This document shows, in pieces, positions 25,141 through 33,526 of a stretch of 64,000 nucleotides of DNA. Within the stretch, counting starts at the first letter, position 1; every line of letters begins with the position of its first letter. The stretch spans positions 1-64,000 of the forward strand of contig NZ_JBDPLH010000001.1 of assembly GCF_040187885.1 (NCBI RefSeq). The letters run 5' to 3'. The stretch is from Roseateles_E cavernae (GTDB lineage: Bacteria > Pseudomonadota > Gammaproteobacteria > Burkholderiales > Burkholderiaceae_C). A program made the position numbers and the translations under genes. The notes beneath the pieces were generated by a model that saw only the letters and a program-made list of their open reading frames with translations, was not told where the DNA came from and searched no databases.

Positions 25141-25249
25141 GCTCGGACCCTCTTGTGATGATGGGGGCGGGTCGGTCGAGCGTCCCGCCGCGGCGCCGCA
25201 GATCTCCGCGACGCCACGGACTCTAGGCAGCCCGGGCTCGAACAAGCTT

Positions 25250-25264
25250 CCGGAAACCTTCCGG
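25250..25264. promoter_or_regulatory. Candidate operator palindrome upstream of the small HTH gene
   Basis: CCGGAA-ACC-TTCCGG is a perfect 6-bp inverted repeat with a 3-nt spacer, 110 bp before the HTH start codon and just past the terminator of the preceding operon. Its role as a binding site for the HTH protein is inference. Confidence 0.4.
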
Positions 25265-25277
25265 GGCCTTATGAACG

Positions 25278-25300
25278 AAAAAACCAAGGGATAACCCTTG
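25278..25300 (-). terminator. Rho-independent terminator after the STAND/126-residue gene pair
   Basis: On the reverse strand CAAGGG-TTAT-CCCTTG is followed by G and six T residues. It lies 107 bp downstream of the 126-residue gene and ends that transcript before the small HTH gene. Confidence 0.88.
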
Positions 25301-25360
25301 ATTTTGACGGATCTACGGTCAAGCAAGTCCGCGAATTGTCGACGTGCCCGGCGCTGGCGG

Positions 25361-25392
25361 CAGTCTCAGCTTGGTCTCATCTCGGTCTCAGG
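25361..25392 (-). repeat. TGAGACC repeats after the 126-residue gene
   Basis: Three GTCTCA elements in forward sense lie just downstream of the stop codon at 25407. They are a diverged copy of the TGATACC array at 24838-24866; the two frame the HTH gene. Function unknown. Confidence 0.55.
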
Positions 25393-25406
25393 TGGGCGGT
25401 ACCGGC

Positions 25407-25787
25407 TCATTGGTCGTCGTTCTTGACCTCGGGGTCGGTGCTGGGATACAGGCAGGTGACCTCACCGGGGCTGGAGAACATCAGCACCACGCCCTTGGTG
25501 ACGATCTCGCTGGTGGGCATGCCCACCGCGACGATGTGCTCGTCATTGGCCGGCGTGAAGTTATGGCTGTTGAGCGTCGGTGCATGGCCCAGGGTCTTGA
25601 AGACCGAGCCGACCAGCACCAGCGGCGAGGCGGTCGCCTGCACGAAATTGCAAACCCCGGCGCTTTGTGGAATGCGCAAAGGCTGCTCAGCCACCTGGGT
25701 ACAGGCTGGGTCGGTGAAATAACTGCAGTCGGCATAGTTGCCGCTGGCGTCTATCGAAGCCTTGACATAGTAAGTATTGGTCGACAT
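25407..25787 (-). CDS. Conserved-looking small protein of unknown function (126 residues)
   Basis: I do not recognise a family with confidence. The protein is soluble, lacks a signal peptide, begins MSTNTYYVKASIDASGNYAD, contains two cysteines spaced by a short loop (CSYFTDPAC) and ends in YPSTDPEVKNDDQ. The predicted pattern is mainly beta strand. The ATG at 25787 has AAAGGG 7 nt upstream and is preferred over an ATG 6 bp earlier. It starts 32 bp after the stop of the STAND-like gene and shares its strand, so the two are probably one operon ending at the terminator 25278-25300. Confidence 0.65.
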   Translation of the reverse strand: MSTNTYYVKASIDASGNYADCSYFTDPACTQVAEQPLRIPQSAGVCNFVQATASPLVLVGSVFKTLGHAPTLNSHNFTPANDEHIVAVGMPTSEIVTKGVVLMFSSPGEVTCLYPSTDPEVKNDDQ

Positions 25788-25819
25788 GGGCATCCCTTTT
25801 TCAACTGGTTTCGAATGAA

Positions 25820-28800
25820 TCAGGAGCGGGAATCTCGCCGTTCGGCCAACCATTGCTGCTCGGCGCCGACCTGGCCTTTCCGCTCCAGGCAGGAATATGC
25901 CTGGACCCAGGTGTCGGTAATATCGAAATGAACCCGCAGCAAGGGCCGCAGGCGGTCCAGTTCGGTCAGCACGGTTTCACATTGCGCGCGCGCCGCCGTC
26001 GCGGCGCGCGCTTGCGTGTGCAGATCCGCGACGGCCAAGCGGACCTTGGCGCGCTCGGCGTGCAGGCGCAGATCATCGGGCTGGGTCCGCAGCGCATCGC
26101 TCAGACTGGGCAGCAGGCCCGTCAGCAGCTCAAGGGCCTCGACGCCTTCGCCCTGGGCGCGCAGTTCGCGGCCCAGCGCCAGCGTGGTCTGGGCGCGCTG
26201 GGGCAGGCGACGCAGCGTCGCCGCCGCGCTGGCGCCGCTGTTGAAACGCTGCAGCTGCGCCAGCAGTTCGCGCAGCCGCGCCGCGCTGCGCCCGGGTGCC
26301 TGCGTCTCGATCTCCAGCACCTCGACCCGGGCCAGGCCCAGCCGCCATTTGCGGTTATCGCTCTCCTGCGCCAGCAAGCAGCCAAACAAGACCTTGGCCC
26401 GGCCGAGGGCCGCCAGCGCCTGATCCCGCTGCCCCAGCTTCTGCCAGGCTTGGCCGATCCAGGTCTGGGCCACCGCTTCGCTGTCCAGCCACTCCAGATC
26501 CGACGGGGCCTGGGCGCGCGCCTGTGCAATGCCCTGCAGCCCCTGCTCGAACAGGCGCCGCGCCGCCTCGAACTCGCCCTGCCACAGCAAGGTCGTGCCC
26601 AGCCAGGTCAGGCTGTTGGCCCACCAGGCCTTCAGGCCCAGGTCATCGGGGCGCAGCCGCATCGCCTGCTGCTTGAGCTCGATCGAGACACGGAACTGCC
26701 GCGCCGCGCCGGGCAGATCGCCGCTGTCCAGCATCACCGTGCCCAGGCTGTTCTCGGCATAGGACAGCTCGATCAGCGGCTCGGCCTGACCGGGCGCCTC
26801 GGCCAGCCATTGGGCGCTGTGCTCGCGGTAGGCCTGCCAGGCGGCGCGCGCGGCGTCGAACTGGCGCTGCACATAGAAGGCATGGCCCAGCCAGAAATCG
26901 GCCGCGCCCTGGGCCTTGCGCCACTGCGGCAGCAACTCGGCGGCGGGCGTGGCCGCATCGAGCAGGCGGCGCGCCTGCTGCAGCGGCGCTATCGCCGCCT
27001 CCAGCTCGCGCTTGGAGACCCGCACCTCGCCGATCACGGTCAGGGCCTTGGCGCGCTGCAGCAGGGCTTGCGGCTCGGTCGGACGGTCGCCTTCGGCCAG
27101 ATGCTTCAGGGCCTGCGCGCCGACGCTGTCGAGCAGCTCAAGCCGGCCCACCGGGCGCAGCTTGTCGGCGAACTCGCCCAGCATATAGCCCAGCAAGTCA
27201 TCGGCCTGCTCGCTGCGCTGGCGCGCCAGCTGCTCGGCGCGGTCGGCCCGCCAGGCCAGCATGCCGCTGAGCAGGGTCAGCAGGGCCAGCCCCAGCACGG
27301 CCGCCAGGCGCAGATGCCCGCCGCGCGCGGCGCGGCGGCGCGAGACCTGCACATAGTCACGCTCGGCCGCGCTGATCGCGAACTCGCTATGCCCCAGCAG
27401 CGCCAGCGCGTCGGCCAGCTGCTTGCCCTTGGGCAGCAGGTACTCGGCGGCCCGCCCCTCGGCCTGCCAGCGTGCCACCTGCTGGCGCAGCCGGCTGCGC
27501 AGCTGCAGGGCCTGCTGGTGCTCGGCAATCCATTCGGTGACCCGCGGCCAGCGCCGCAGAATCGCCTCGTGGGCGACGCGAAAACCGGCCCGCTGCTCGA
27601 TCAGATCGCTGACCAGCAGCCGCGCATCGACCAGGGCCTGGACCAGCTCGCGCTCGGCCGCGCCCCCCAACTCGTCCCACAGCGCGCGCCGGCTGGTGGC
27701 GCGCGCCTCCTCGGCCGACAGGCTGATCTGCAGCGCCAGCACCTGCGGCAGGGCCTGCTGCTGGATGGGCAGCAGGCTCTTGATCACGGCCTCGGCGCGC
27801 AGGCCGATCGCGCCCTCCAGCCCGCCAAGCTCGCGGTAGGCGGCAAAGCTCAGCTCGCCATGCGGGCTGCGCAGCCGGTACAGCTCCTCCAGCGTGTACT
27901 GCAGCAGCGGCAGCGCGTCCGGGCTGTGGGCCGCGTCGTCGCAGAGCTGGTCGTCGAGCCGCGCCCGGGTGGCCGGATCGATGCCGAAGCTCAGGCCGGC
28001 GGCGCGTGCCGGCAGGCGGATCATCTGGGCGATCTCGGCACGGCTGGGCGGGCCCAGGTCGAAATGCGCGCCCAGCTGCTTGTCGCGCATCAGCAGGCTG
28101 TGCTCGGACAGGCGCGGATAGAAATCGTTGCGGCAGGCCGCGATCACGATGACATCGCCGCTGTCGGCCAGGGCCTGCAGCGCGGCCAGCAGGTCGCCGA
28201 CGCAGGCGGCATCGAGATGGGGCGCGACGAACAGCGCCTCCAGCCGGTCGACGAAGAGCAGCAGCGCCGCGTCGCGCCCGCCGCGCGCCGCCGCGATCTC
28301 GGCCAGCACGGCCTGCGGCGTGTGCGCCAGGCTCTGCGCCAGGCTGTCGGCGCTGGCGCCGGGGAACAGGCAGCGCCCGTCAATTTCCCAGTCCAGCAGC
28401 GCGGCCGCCAGCGCGGCCAGCGGCGCATGCAGGCCGATATCGCCGAGGTCCAACCCCGTGCTGCTCAGGCCCTGCAGGGCCGGGAACAGGCCGGCCTGCA
28501 CCAGCGAGGTCTTGCCCGAGCCGCTGGGCCCCAGCAGCAGCGTGAAGGCACGCCTCTCGTGCCAGCGGGCGCGCACGCTGAGCAACAGTTCCTGCAGCAC
28601 GCGCTCGCGGCCGAAAAAGACCTCGGCATGGGCCGCATCAAAAGCCTGCAGGCCGCGAAACGGCGAGCCGCCGCGCCAGCCGCCCTCGCGGGCCTGGGGC
28701 GCGGGACCATCGCTGGACGCCACCGGGGCCAGCACGCGGTAGCCGCGCTTGCGCAGGGTCTCGATATAGCGCGGCTCGGTGGCGCTGTCGTCCAGCGCGC

Positions 28801-29020
28801 GGCGCAGCTGGGCCACGGTCTTGTGCACCGGGTTGTCGCCCAGCGGCTGCTCGGGCCAGCACTGCTGCAGCAGCTGCTCGGCGCTGATCACCTGGCCGGG
28901 CTGCTCGCACAGCGCCACCAGCACCTGCATCGCCCGCGGCTCGATCTGGCGGCGCTCTTCGCCCCGGCTCAGGCCATTGCTGGCCGGATCGATCGCCCAG
29001 TCGCCGAGGACGAAGCGCAT
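25820..29020 (-). CDS. Winged-helix/STAND ATPase/TPR-like signalling protein with one membrane helix
   Basis: A 1066-residue protein. Residues 1-100 are an OmpR-type winged helix ending RYIETLRKRGYRVLAPV. Residues about 120-480 form a STAND-type ATPase with PFRGLQAF, FFGRE, Walker A GPSGSGKT (164-171) and a Walker B-like LLLFVDRLEALF (about 253-264). One membrane helix lies near 570-590, and the rest is helical and TPR-like, rich in Leu/Ala/Arg. The layout resembles CadC-like regulators combined with an nSTAND switch. It starts 13 bp after rpe and is followed by the 126-residue gene. DNA target and signal are unknown. Confidence 0.8.
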   Translation of the reverse strand: MRFVLGDWAIDPASNGLSRGEERRQIEPRAMQVLVALCEQPGQVISAEQLLQQCWPEQPLGDNPVHKTVAQLRRALDDSATEPRYIETLRKRGYRVLAPVASSDGPAPQAREGGWRGGSPFRGLQAFDAAHAEVFFGRERVLQELLLSVRARWHERRAFTLLLGPSGSGKTSLVQAGLFPALQGLSSTGLDLGDIGLHAPLAALAAALLDWEIDGRCLFPGASADSLAQSLAHTPQAVLAEIAAARGGRDAALLLFVDRLEALFVAPHLDAACVGDLLAALQALADSGDVIVIAACRNDFYPRLSEHSLLMRDKQLGAHFDLGPPSRAEIAQMIRLPARAAGLSFGIDPATRARLDDQLCDDAAHSPDALPLLQYTLEELYRLRSPHGELSFAAYRELGGLEGAIGLRAEAVIKSLLPIQQQALPQVLALQISLSAEEARATSRRALWDELGGAAERELVQALVDARLLVSDLIEQRAGFRVAHEAILRRWPRVTEWIAEHQQALQLRSRLRQQVARWQAEGRAAEYLLPKGKQLADALALLGHSEFAISAAERDYVQVSRRRAARGGHLRLAAVLGLALLTLLSGMLAWRADRAEQLARQRSEQADDLLGYMLGEFADKLRPVGRLELLDSVGAQALKHLAEGDRPTEPQALLQRAKALTVIGEVRVSKRELEAAIAPLQQARRLLDAATPAAELLPQWRKAQGAADFWLGHAFYVQRQFDAARAAWQAYREHSAQWLAEAPGQAEPLIELSYAENSLGTVMLDSGDLPGAARQFRVSIELKQQAMRLRPDDLGLKAWWANSLTWLGTTLLWQGEFEAARRLFEQGLQGIAQARAQAPSDLEWLDSEAVAQTWIGQAWQKLGQRDQALAALGRAKVLFGCLLAQESDNRKWRLGLARVEVLEIETQAPGRSAARLRELLAQLQRFNSGASAAATLRRLPQRAQTTLALGRELRAQGEGVEALELLTGLLPSLSDALRTQPDDLRLHAERAKVRLAVADLHTQARAATAARAQCETVLTELDRLRPLLRVHFDITDTWVQAYSCLERKGQVGAEQQWLAERRDSRS

Positions 29021-29033
29021 CGCGCGGCGTCGC

Positions 29034-29729
29034 TCAGCGCGCCAGCTCCGCGCGCATCGCGTCGATGACCGCCTTGTAATCGGGCTTGCCGAAGATGGCC
29101 GAGCCGGCCACAAAGGTGTCTGCGCCGGCATCGGCGATCTGGCGGATGTTGTCGATCTTGACGCCGCCGTCGATCTCCAGCCGGATGTCGCGGCCGCTCC
29201 GCTCGATGATTCGGCGGGCCGCCTCCAGCTTCTTCAGCGCGCTGGGGATGAAGCTCTGACCGCCGAAGCCCGGGTTGACGCTCATGATCAGCACCAGGTC
29301 AACCTTGTCGATCACCCACTCCAGCACGTCCAGCGGCGTGCCCGGGTTGAACACCAGGCCGGCCTGGGCGCCCTCGGCCTTGATCAGCTGCAGCGTGCGG
29401 TCCACATGGGCGCTGGCCTCGGGGTGAAAGCTCACCAGATCGGCGCCGGCGCGCACAAAGGCCTGGGCCAGGCTGTCGACCGGCTGCACCATCAGATGCA
29501 CATCGATGGGTGCGGGCGTGCCATCGGGCTTGACGGCATGCTTTTTCAGCGCCTCGCAGACCATGGGCCCGAAGGTCAGATTGGGCACGTAATGGTTGTC
29601 CATCACGTCGAAATGGATCCAGTCGGCGCCGGCGGCCAGCACCGCGCGCACCTCCTCGCCCAGGCGGGCAAAGTCGGCGGAGAGGATGCTGGGGGAGATC
29701 AGCGGAGAGGGGCGGCGGGAGGTGCTCAT
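29034..29729 (-). CDS. rpe: Ribulose-phosphate 3-epimerase
   Basis: A 231-residue TIM barrel interconverting ribulose-5-phosphate and xylulose-5-phosphate. Motifs are ISPSILSADFARLGEEV, WIHFDVMDNHYVPNLTFGP, IDVHLMV, LVSFHPEA, LIMSVNPGFGGQSFIP, LEIDGGVKIDN and FVAGSAIFG, with the metal-binding His and Asp residues in place. The enzyme belongs to the pentose phosphate and Calvin cycles. In many proteobacteria rpe lies next to gph and trpE; here it is elsewhere. Confidence 0.96.
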   Translation of the reverse strand: MSTSRRPSPLISPSILSADFARLGEEVRAVLAAGADWIHFDVMDNHYVPNLTFGPMVCEALKKHAVKPDGTPAPIDVHLMVQPVDSLAQAFVRAGADLVSFHPEASAHVDRTLQLIKAEGAQAGLVFNPGTPLDVLEWVIDKVDLVLIMSVNPGFGGQSFIPSALKKLEAARRIIERSGRDIRLEIDGGVKIDNIRQIADAGADTFVAGSAIFGKPDYKAVIDAMRAELAR

Positions 29730-29762
29730 GATCGGGCGCAGGGCTGGGAGTGAGCCCCAATT

Positions 29763-30368
29763 TTAGGAGCCCGCCAGCCCGCCGAAGCAGGTGGTCAGCA
29801 GCATCTCGATGATTTGCGCATCGCTGTGCTGGCCGCCGGCCTTCAGCAGGGCGAGTACCGGATCGCAGGCGCGGGCGAACAAGGTGTAGAGCACGATCTC
29901 GGGCGGCAGATCGGGGCGCAGGCTGCCATCGGCCTGGGCTGCGGCGATCCATTCGCCGAGCTCGTCGCTCAGGGTCAGCAGCCGGTCCATATAGAGCTTG
30001 TGCCCCGTCAGCGCCGCGCGCAGGCTGGAGTTCTGCGCCGGCAGCGAGGGCATTTCGCCGGCCAGCTGCACCTGCATGGTCCAGCGCGCCACGGCCTTGA
30101 GCCTGTCCAGCGCCGAGCCCGGCTGCTCGCGCAGCCGCGCCAGCTCGGCCAGCGCCCGCTCCAGCACCCGCACCATCGCGGCAGCCGCCAGCTCCTCCTT
30201 GGAGCTGAAGTGCTTGTAGAGGCTGGCCTTGGCGATGCCCACATCGGCCACCACCTCGTCCACCGTCATCAGGTCAAAGCCCTTCTCGGCCAGCAGGCGG
30301 TTGACCGCATCGACGATGGCGTCCTCGCGGGCCTGCAGGACCTGTTCGCGGAATGAAACTTTTGCCAT
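29763..30368 (-). CDS. TetR/AcrR-family repressor
   Basis: A 201-residue regulator. The N-terminal HTH reads FREQVLQAREDAIVDAVNRL through VDEVVADVGIAKASLYKHF, the standard TetR DNA-binding pattern; the remaining helical part is the ligand-binding and dimer domain. It is transcribed away from the FAS1 genes, and a 16-bp perfect palindrome lies in their shared control region. It is therefore the likely repressor of the FAS1 operon. The inducer is unknown. It may also be co-transcribed with rpe, 33 bp downstream. Confidence 0.9.
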   Translation of the reverse strand: MAKVSFREQVLQAREDAIVDAVNRLLAEKGFDLMTVDEVVADVGIAKASLYKHFSSKEELAAAAMVRVLERALAELARLREQPGSALDRLKAVARWTMQVQLAGEMPSLPAQNSSLRAALTGHKLYMDRLLTLSDELGEWIAAAQADGSLRPDLPPEIVLYTLFARACDPVLALLKAGGQHSDAQIIEMLLTTCFGGLAGS

Positions 30369-30450
30369 CGCCCGATTCTAGGGCTCGCCGCAGCAACCGA
30401 GAACCCAACGGTCAAATAGATACTGCAAAGTAATTTTCAAAACCAAACAG

Positions 30451-30478
30451 TTGACAAAATGAACTGATCAGTTCAAAT
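30451..30478 (+). promoter_or_regulatory. FAS1 operon promoter with an embedded TetR-type operator
   Basis: A consensus -35 TTGACA (30451-30456) is followed after 16 bp by TCAAAT (30473-30478), a 4/6 match to the -10. The spacer contains the perfect palindrome TGAACTGATCAGTTCA at 30460-30475, so a bound dimer would block RNA polymerase. The AT-rich DNA here stands out from the surrounding GC-rich sequence. Confidence 0.72.
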
Positions 30479-30519
30479 TTCACACCTCGTCATACCCAGA
30501 TCGAGGAAGCGAGGACCCT

Positions 30520-31488
30520 ATGCTCAGATGGCTCTGCCCCGCCTTGCACCAGCCCGGCCTGATGCCCGCCGAGGGTGCATCCGCCGATCCGAGCACCGCG
30601 CTGCCGGCGCCGTTGGGCTGGCTGCAGCAGGCCATGCAGCGCGCCGGGCTGGACAGCCTGCTCAGCCACGGTCAAGGCCTGACCCTGCTGGCGCCCGAGC
30701 ACGCCGCGCTGCAGCAGCATCTGGCCGCGCAGGGCCTGACGATGGACACGCTGATGGCGCAGCCGCAGCGGCTGCGCGCCTTGCTGCTGGAGCACCTGCT
30801 GCCGCTGCCGCTGCCGCTGAACGGCGACGCGCTGCTGCAGGCCCGTCCGCTGCCCAGCCTGGGCGGTGGCGTGCTGCGCCTGCAGGTCGATGCCCAGGGC
30901 CCTCGCGTGATCGATGCCCAGGGCCATCAGGCCCGGCTGCTGGCCGGCAATCTGCGCTGGGGAGCGCTGCGCCTGCACCTGATCGACCGCGTGCTGCAAC
31001 CGCCGACGCAGGGCCTGCTGGCGCTGCTGCAGCAGGCCCCGTCGCGCGGCGAGCTGGCCGAGGCCCTGCATCGCTGCGGTCTCGACGCGGTGCTGCGTGC
31101 CAGCGGGCCCTTCACGCTGCTGGCGCCCAGCGACCAGGGCTTCGAGCTGCTGGCAGGCCGCCTGGGGCTGCGCCGGCGCGCGCTGATGAAGGACACCGAA
31201 CGGCTGGGCCATCTGCTGCGCCACCACCTGCTCGGCGGGCGCTGGCTCAGCCACGAGCTGCCCTGGGGCGGGCGCATGAACAGCGCCCAGGGCCTGGGCA
31301 TCGAGTTCAGCCCGCTGGGCCTGCTGGGCAGCGGCGACGCCGCCCAGCCGCTGCAGCCGGGCAGCGATCGCCAGGCCAGCAACGGGGTGCTGCATCTGCT
31401 GGCCGCGCCGCTGCTGCCCGCCGCGCAAGGAGCGCCCGCCCCCCGAACCCCCTTCATCAACCACCACCAAGGAGACTCCCATGCTTGA
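30520..31488 (+). CDS. Fasciclin (FAS1) domain protein, two diverged domains
   Basis: A 322-residue protein with two FAS1-like units. The first (about 33-160) has LTLLAPEHAALQQHL and LHLIDRVL; the second (about 165-300) has GPFTLLAPSDQGFELL and NGVLHLLAAPLL. FAS1 domains mediate adhesion and are usually exported, yet no clear signal peptide is seen, so location is uncertain. The ATG has GAGGAAGCGAGG before it. It is the first gene after the TetR-type promoter, and its stop overlaps the next start by 8 bp. Confidence 0.75.
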   Translation: MLRWLCPALHQPGLMPAEGASADPSTALPAPLGWLQQAMQRAGLDSLLSHGQGLTLLAPEHAALQQHLAAQGLTMDTLMAQPQRLRALLLEHLLPLPLPLNGDALLQARPLPSLGGGVLRLQVDAQGPRVIDAQGHQARLLAGNLRWGALRLHLIDRVLQPPTQGLLALLQQAPSRGELAEALHRCGLDAVLRASGPFTLLAPSDQGFELLAGRLGLRRRALMKDTERLGHLLRHHLLGGRWLSHELPWGGRMNSAQGLGIEFSPLGLLGSGDAAQPLQPGSDRQASNGVLHLLAAPLLPAAQGAPAPRTPFINHHQGDSHA

Positions 31489-32407
31489 CTGGTTCAAACG
31501 CCTGACCCTGCTGGCCTCGGTCGGCCTGCTCGCCGCCTGCGGCGGCGGTGATGATCACCCGCCCACGGTCGTCGACATCGCCCGCAGCGACGCCCGCTTC
31601 AGCATCCTCAGCGAGGCGGTGGTCGCGGCGGATCTGGGCACCACGCTGTCCGCACCGGGCACGCTCACCGTGTTCGCGCCGACCAATGACGCCTTCGCCG
31701 CGCTGCTGACCGAGCTGGGCATCAGCAAGGCCCAGCTGCTGGCCGACAAGGCCTTGTTGACCGCGGTGCTGACCTACCATGTGCTGCCCGCCAAGGTGGA
31801 GCGTGCGGCCATCCCGGCCGGCAAGCCCATCAGCACGCTGCAGGGCGGCATCTTCAAGATCGAGCTCAGCGGCGGCACCGCCCGGGTGACCGACGGACGC
31901 AACCGTGTCTCGACCATCACCGCCACCGACATCCAGGCCAGCAACGGCGTCGTCCATGTGCTGGACCGTGTGCTGCTGCCGGCCGACAAGACCATTGTCC
32001 AGACCGCCAGCGCGCTGCCCGATTTCAGCATCCTGGTCGAGGCCGTGGTCGCCGCCGATCTGGCCGGCACGCTGAGCGGCACCGGCCCCTTCACCGTGTT
32101 CGCGCCGACCAACGCGGCCTTCGCCGCCCTGCTGACCGAGCTGGGCATCAGCAAGGACGCCTTGCTGGCCGACAAGGCCCTGCTGACCAAAGTACTGACC
32201 TACCACGTGCTGCCGGCCCGGGTGCTGAAGGCCGATGTGCCGGTCGGCCCGGCCATCACGACCGTACAGGGCAACACCTTCACGGTCGACGCAAATCTCG
32301 ACATCAGCGACCGCAACGGCCGCAAGGCCAGGATCACCGCCACCGATGTGCTGGCCAGCAATGGCGTGATTCATGTGATCGACAAGGTCATCCTGCCGAC
32401 GCTGTGA
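31481..32407 (+). CDS. Fasciclin (FAS1) lipoprotein, two domains
   Basis: A 308-residue lipoprotein: the signal peptide ends in the lipobox LLAAC, with Cys as the lipid-anchored residue (about position 20), followed by a short Gly/Asp linker. Two FAS1 domains follow, each with the H1 motif (TVFAPTNDAFAALL and TVFAPTNAAFAALL) and a C-terminal NGV(V/I)HVxDxVxLP. The duplicated units share an 18-base identical DNA stretch, indicating recent duplication. It is predicted to sit on a periplasm-facing or outer surface membrane. It is the middle gene of the FAS1 operon. Confidence 0.88.
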   Translation: MLDWFKRLTLLASVGLLAACGGGDDHPPTVVDIARSDARFSILSEAVVAADLGTTLSAPGTLTVFAPTNDAFAALLTELGISKAQLLADKALLTAVLTYHVLPAKVERAAIPAGKPISTLQGGIFKIELSGGTARVTDGRNRVSTITATDIQASNGVVHVLDRVLLPADKTIVQTASALPDFSILVEAVVAADLAGTLSGTGPFTVFAPTNAAFAALLTELGISKDALLADKALLTKVLTYHVLPARVLKADVPVGPAITTVQGNTFTVDANLDISDRNGRKARITATDVLASNGVIHVIDKVILPTL

Positions 32408-32452
32408 GCGTCGCCCGCCCCCTTTTCCTCAACCCCAAAGAAAGCAGTACCG

Positions 32453-32905
32453 ATGAAAAAGCTCTTTGCAATCAGTGCCCTGTCCCTGCTCGCGCTGTCG
32501 GCGCAGGCCAAGGACATCGTCGACACCGCTGTGGCGGCGGGCAGCTTCAAGACCCTGGCCACCGCGCTGCAGGCCGCCGGCCTGGTCGACACCCTCAAGG
32601 GCCCCGGCCCGTTCACCGTGTTCGCGCCGACCGACGCGGCCTTTGCCAAGGTGCCCAAGGCCGACCTCGACGCTCTGCTGAAGGACAAGGCCAAGCTGAC
32701 CGCCGTGCTGACCTACCACGTCGTGCCCGGCAAGGTGATGGCCAAGGACGTCAAGGCCGGCAAGGTCAAAACGGTGCAGGGCAGCGAGCTGACCCTCGCC
32801 ACGATGGGCGGCGTCACGGTCGATGGCGCCAAGGTGACGGCCACCGACATCGCCGCCGACAACGGCGTGATCCATGTGATCGACAGCGTCGTGATGCCCA
32901 AGTAA
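32453..32905 (+). CDS. Secreted single-domain fasciclin (FAS1) protein
   Basis: A 150-residue protein with a signal peptide (about 1-19, ending LSAQA) and one FAS1 domain: FKTLATALQAAGL, GPFTVFAPTDAAFAKVP, LTYHVVPGKVMAKD and DNGVIHVIDSVVMPK. This compact secreted type is widespread in bacteria. It starts 45 bp after the lipoprotein gene and ends the operon at a hairpin. Confidence 0.9.
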   Translation: MKKLFAISALSLLALSAQAKDIVDTAVAAGSFKTLATALQAAGLVDTLKGPGPFTVFAPTDAAFAKVPKADLDALLKDKAKLTAVLTYHVVPGKVMAKDVKAGKVKTVQGSELTLATMGGVTVDGAKVTATDIAADNGVIHVIDSVVMPK

Positions 32906-32947
32906 GCCCGGCCGGGCTCAGCGCGGCGGCTTGAAACGCCGCCGCGC
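32905..32947. terminator. Hairpins between the convergent FAS1 and tag genes
   Basis: AGCCCGGCCGGGCT (32905-32918) is a perfect palindrome, followed by a 10-bp perfect stem GCGCGGCGGC/GCCGCCGCGC (32921-32930 with 32938-32947) around a 7-nt loop. There is no clear T-run. The second stem lies within the last codons of tag. Confidence 0.5.
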
Positions 32948-33526
32948 GGCCGCCACCTCGGCATGCGTCACGCAGTGCGGCGCATGGTCGTTGATCAGGC
33001 CCATCGACTGCATGAAGGCATGCATGGTGGTCGGGCCGACAAACTTCCAGCCGCGCTTCTTCAGGTCCCTGGACAGGGCCTTGGAGGCCGGCGACTCCGT
33101 CAGGTTCTCGTGGCCGCCCTCCGGCTCGAAGCGCCATATATAGGCGGCCAGCGAGCCCTGCTCGGCAACCAGTTCGATGACGCGCTGCGCGTTGTTGATG
33201 ACCGCCTCGATCTTGCCGCGATGACGGACGATGCCGGCATCCTGCAGCAGGCGCTCGACGTCGGCAGCATCGAAGGCCGCCACGCGCTCGGCGTCGAAGC
33301 CGGCGAATGCGGCGCGGAAAGCCTCGCGCTTGGCCAGGATGGTGCGCCAGGACAGGCCCGACTGGAAACCTTCCAGGCACAGCTTCTCGAACAGGCGCCG
33401 GTCATCGGCGACCGGGAAACCCCATTCGGTGTCGTGATAGTGCAGATAGGGCGGCCAGTCGGCGGCGGCGGCGCACCAGCGGCAGCGCGGCCGGCCATCG
33501 GCGGGAATGTGCAGTTGTGGATTCAT
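32918..33526 (-). CDS. tag: DNA-3-methyladenine glycosylase I
   Basis: A 202-residue DNA-repair glycosylase removing 3-methyladenine. The family's zinc site appears as CRWC near residue 15, the LHYHDTEWGFP motif, and NDHAPHC near residue 178. The catalytic-pocket stretch LEGFQSGLSWRTILAKREAF is intact. Its ATG overlaps the stop of the upstream binding-protein gene (ATGA), so the two are one transcript. Confidence 0.94.
   Translation of the reverse strand: MNPQLHIPADGRPRCRWCAAAADWPPYLHYHDTEWGFPVADDRRLFEKLCLEGFQSGLSWRTILAKREAFRAAFAGFDAERVAAFDAADVERLLQDAGIVRHRGKIEAVINNAQRVIELVAEQGSLAAYIWRFEPEGGHENLTESPASKALSRDLKKRGWKFVGPTTMHAFMQSMGLINDHAPHCVTHAEVAAARRRFKPPR

Noticed and set aside
25853..29068. 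A 1071-codon forward frame opposite the STAND protein
   Set aside because: It covers the STAND gene in antisense; composition is Gln/Ala/Arg-rich, and no ribosome binding site or domain is seen.
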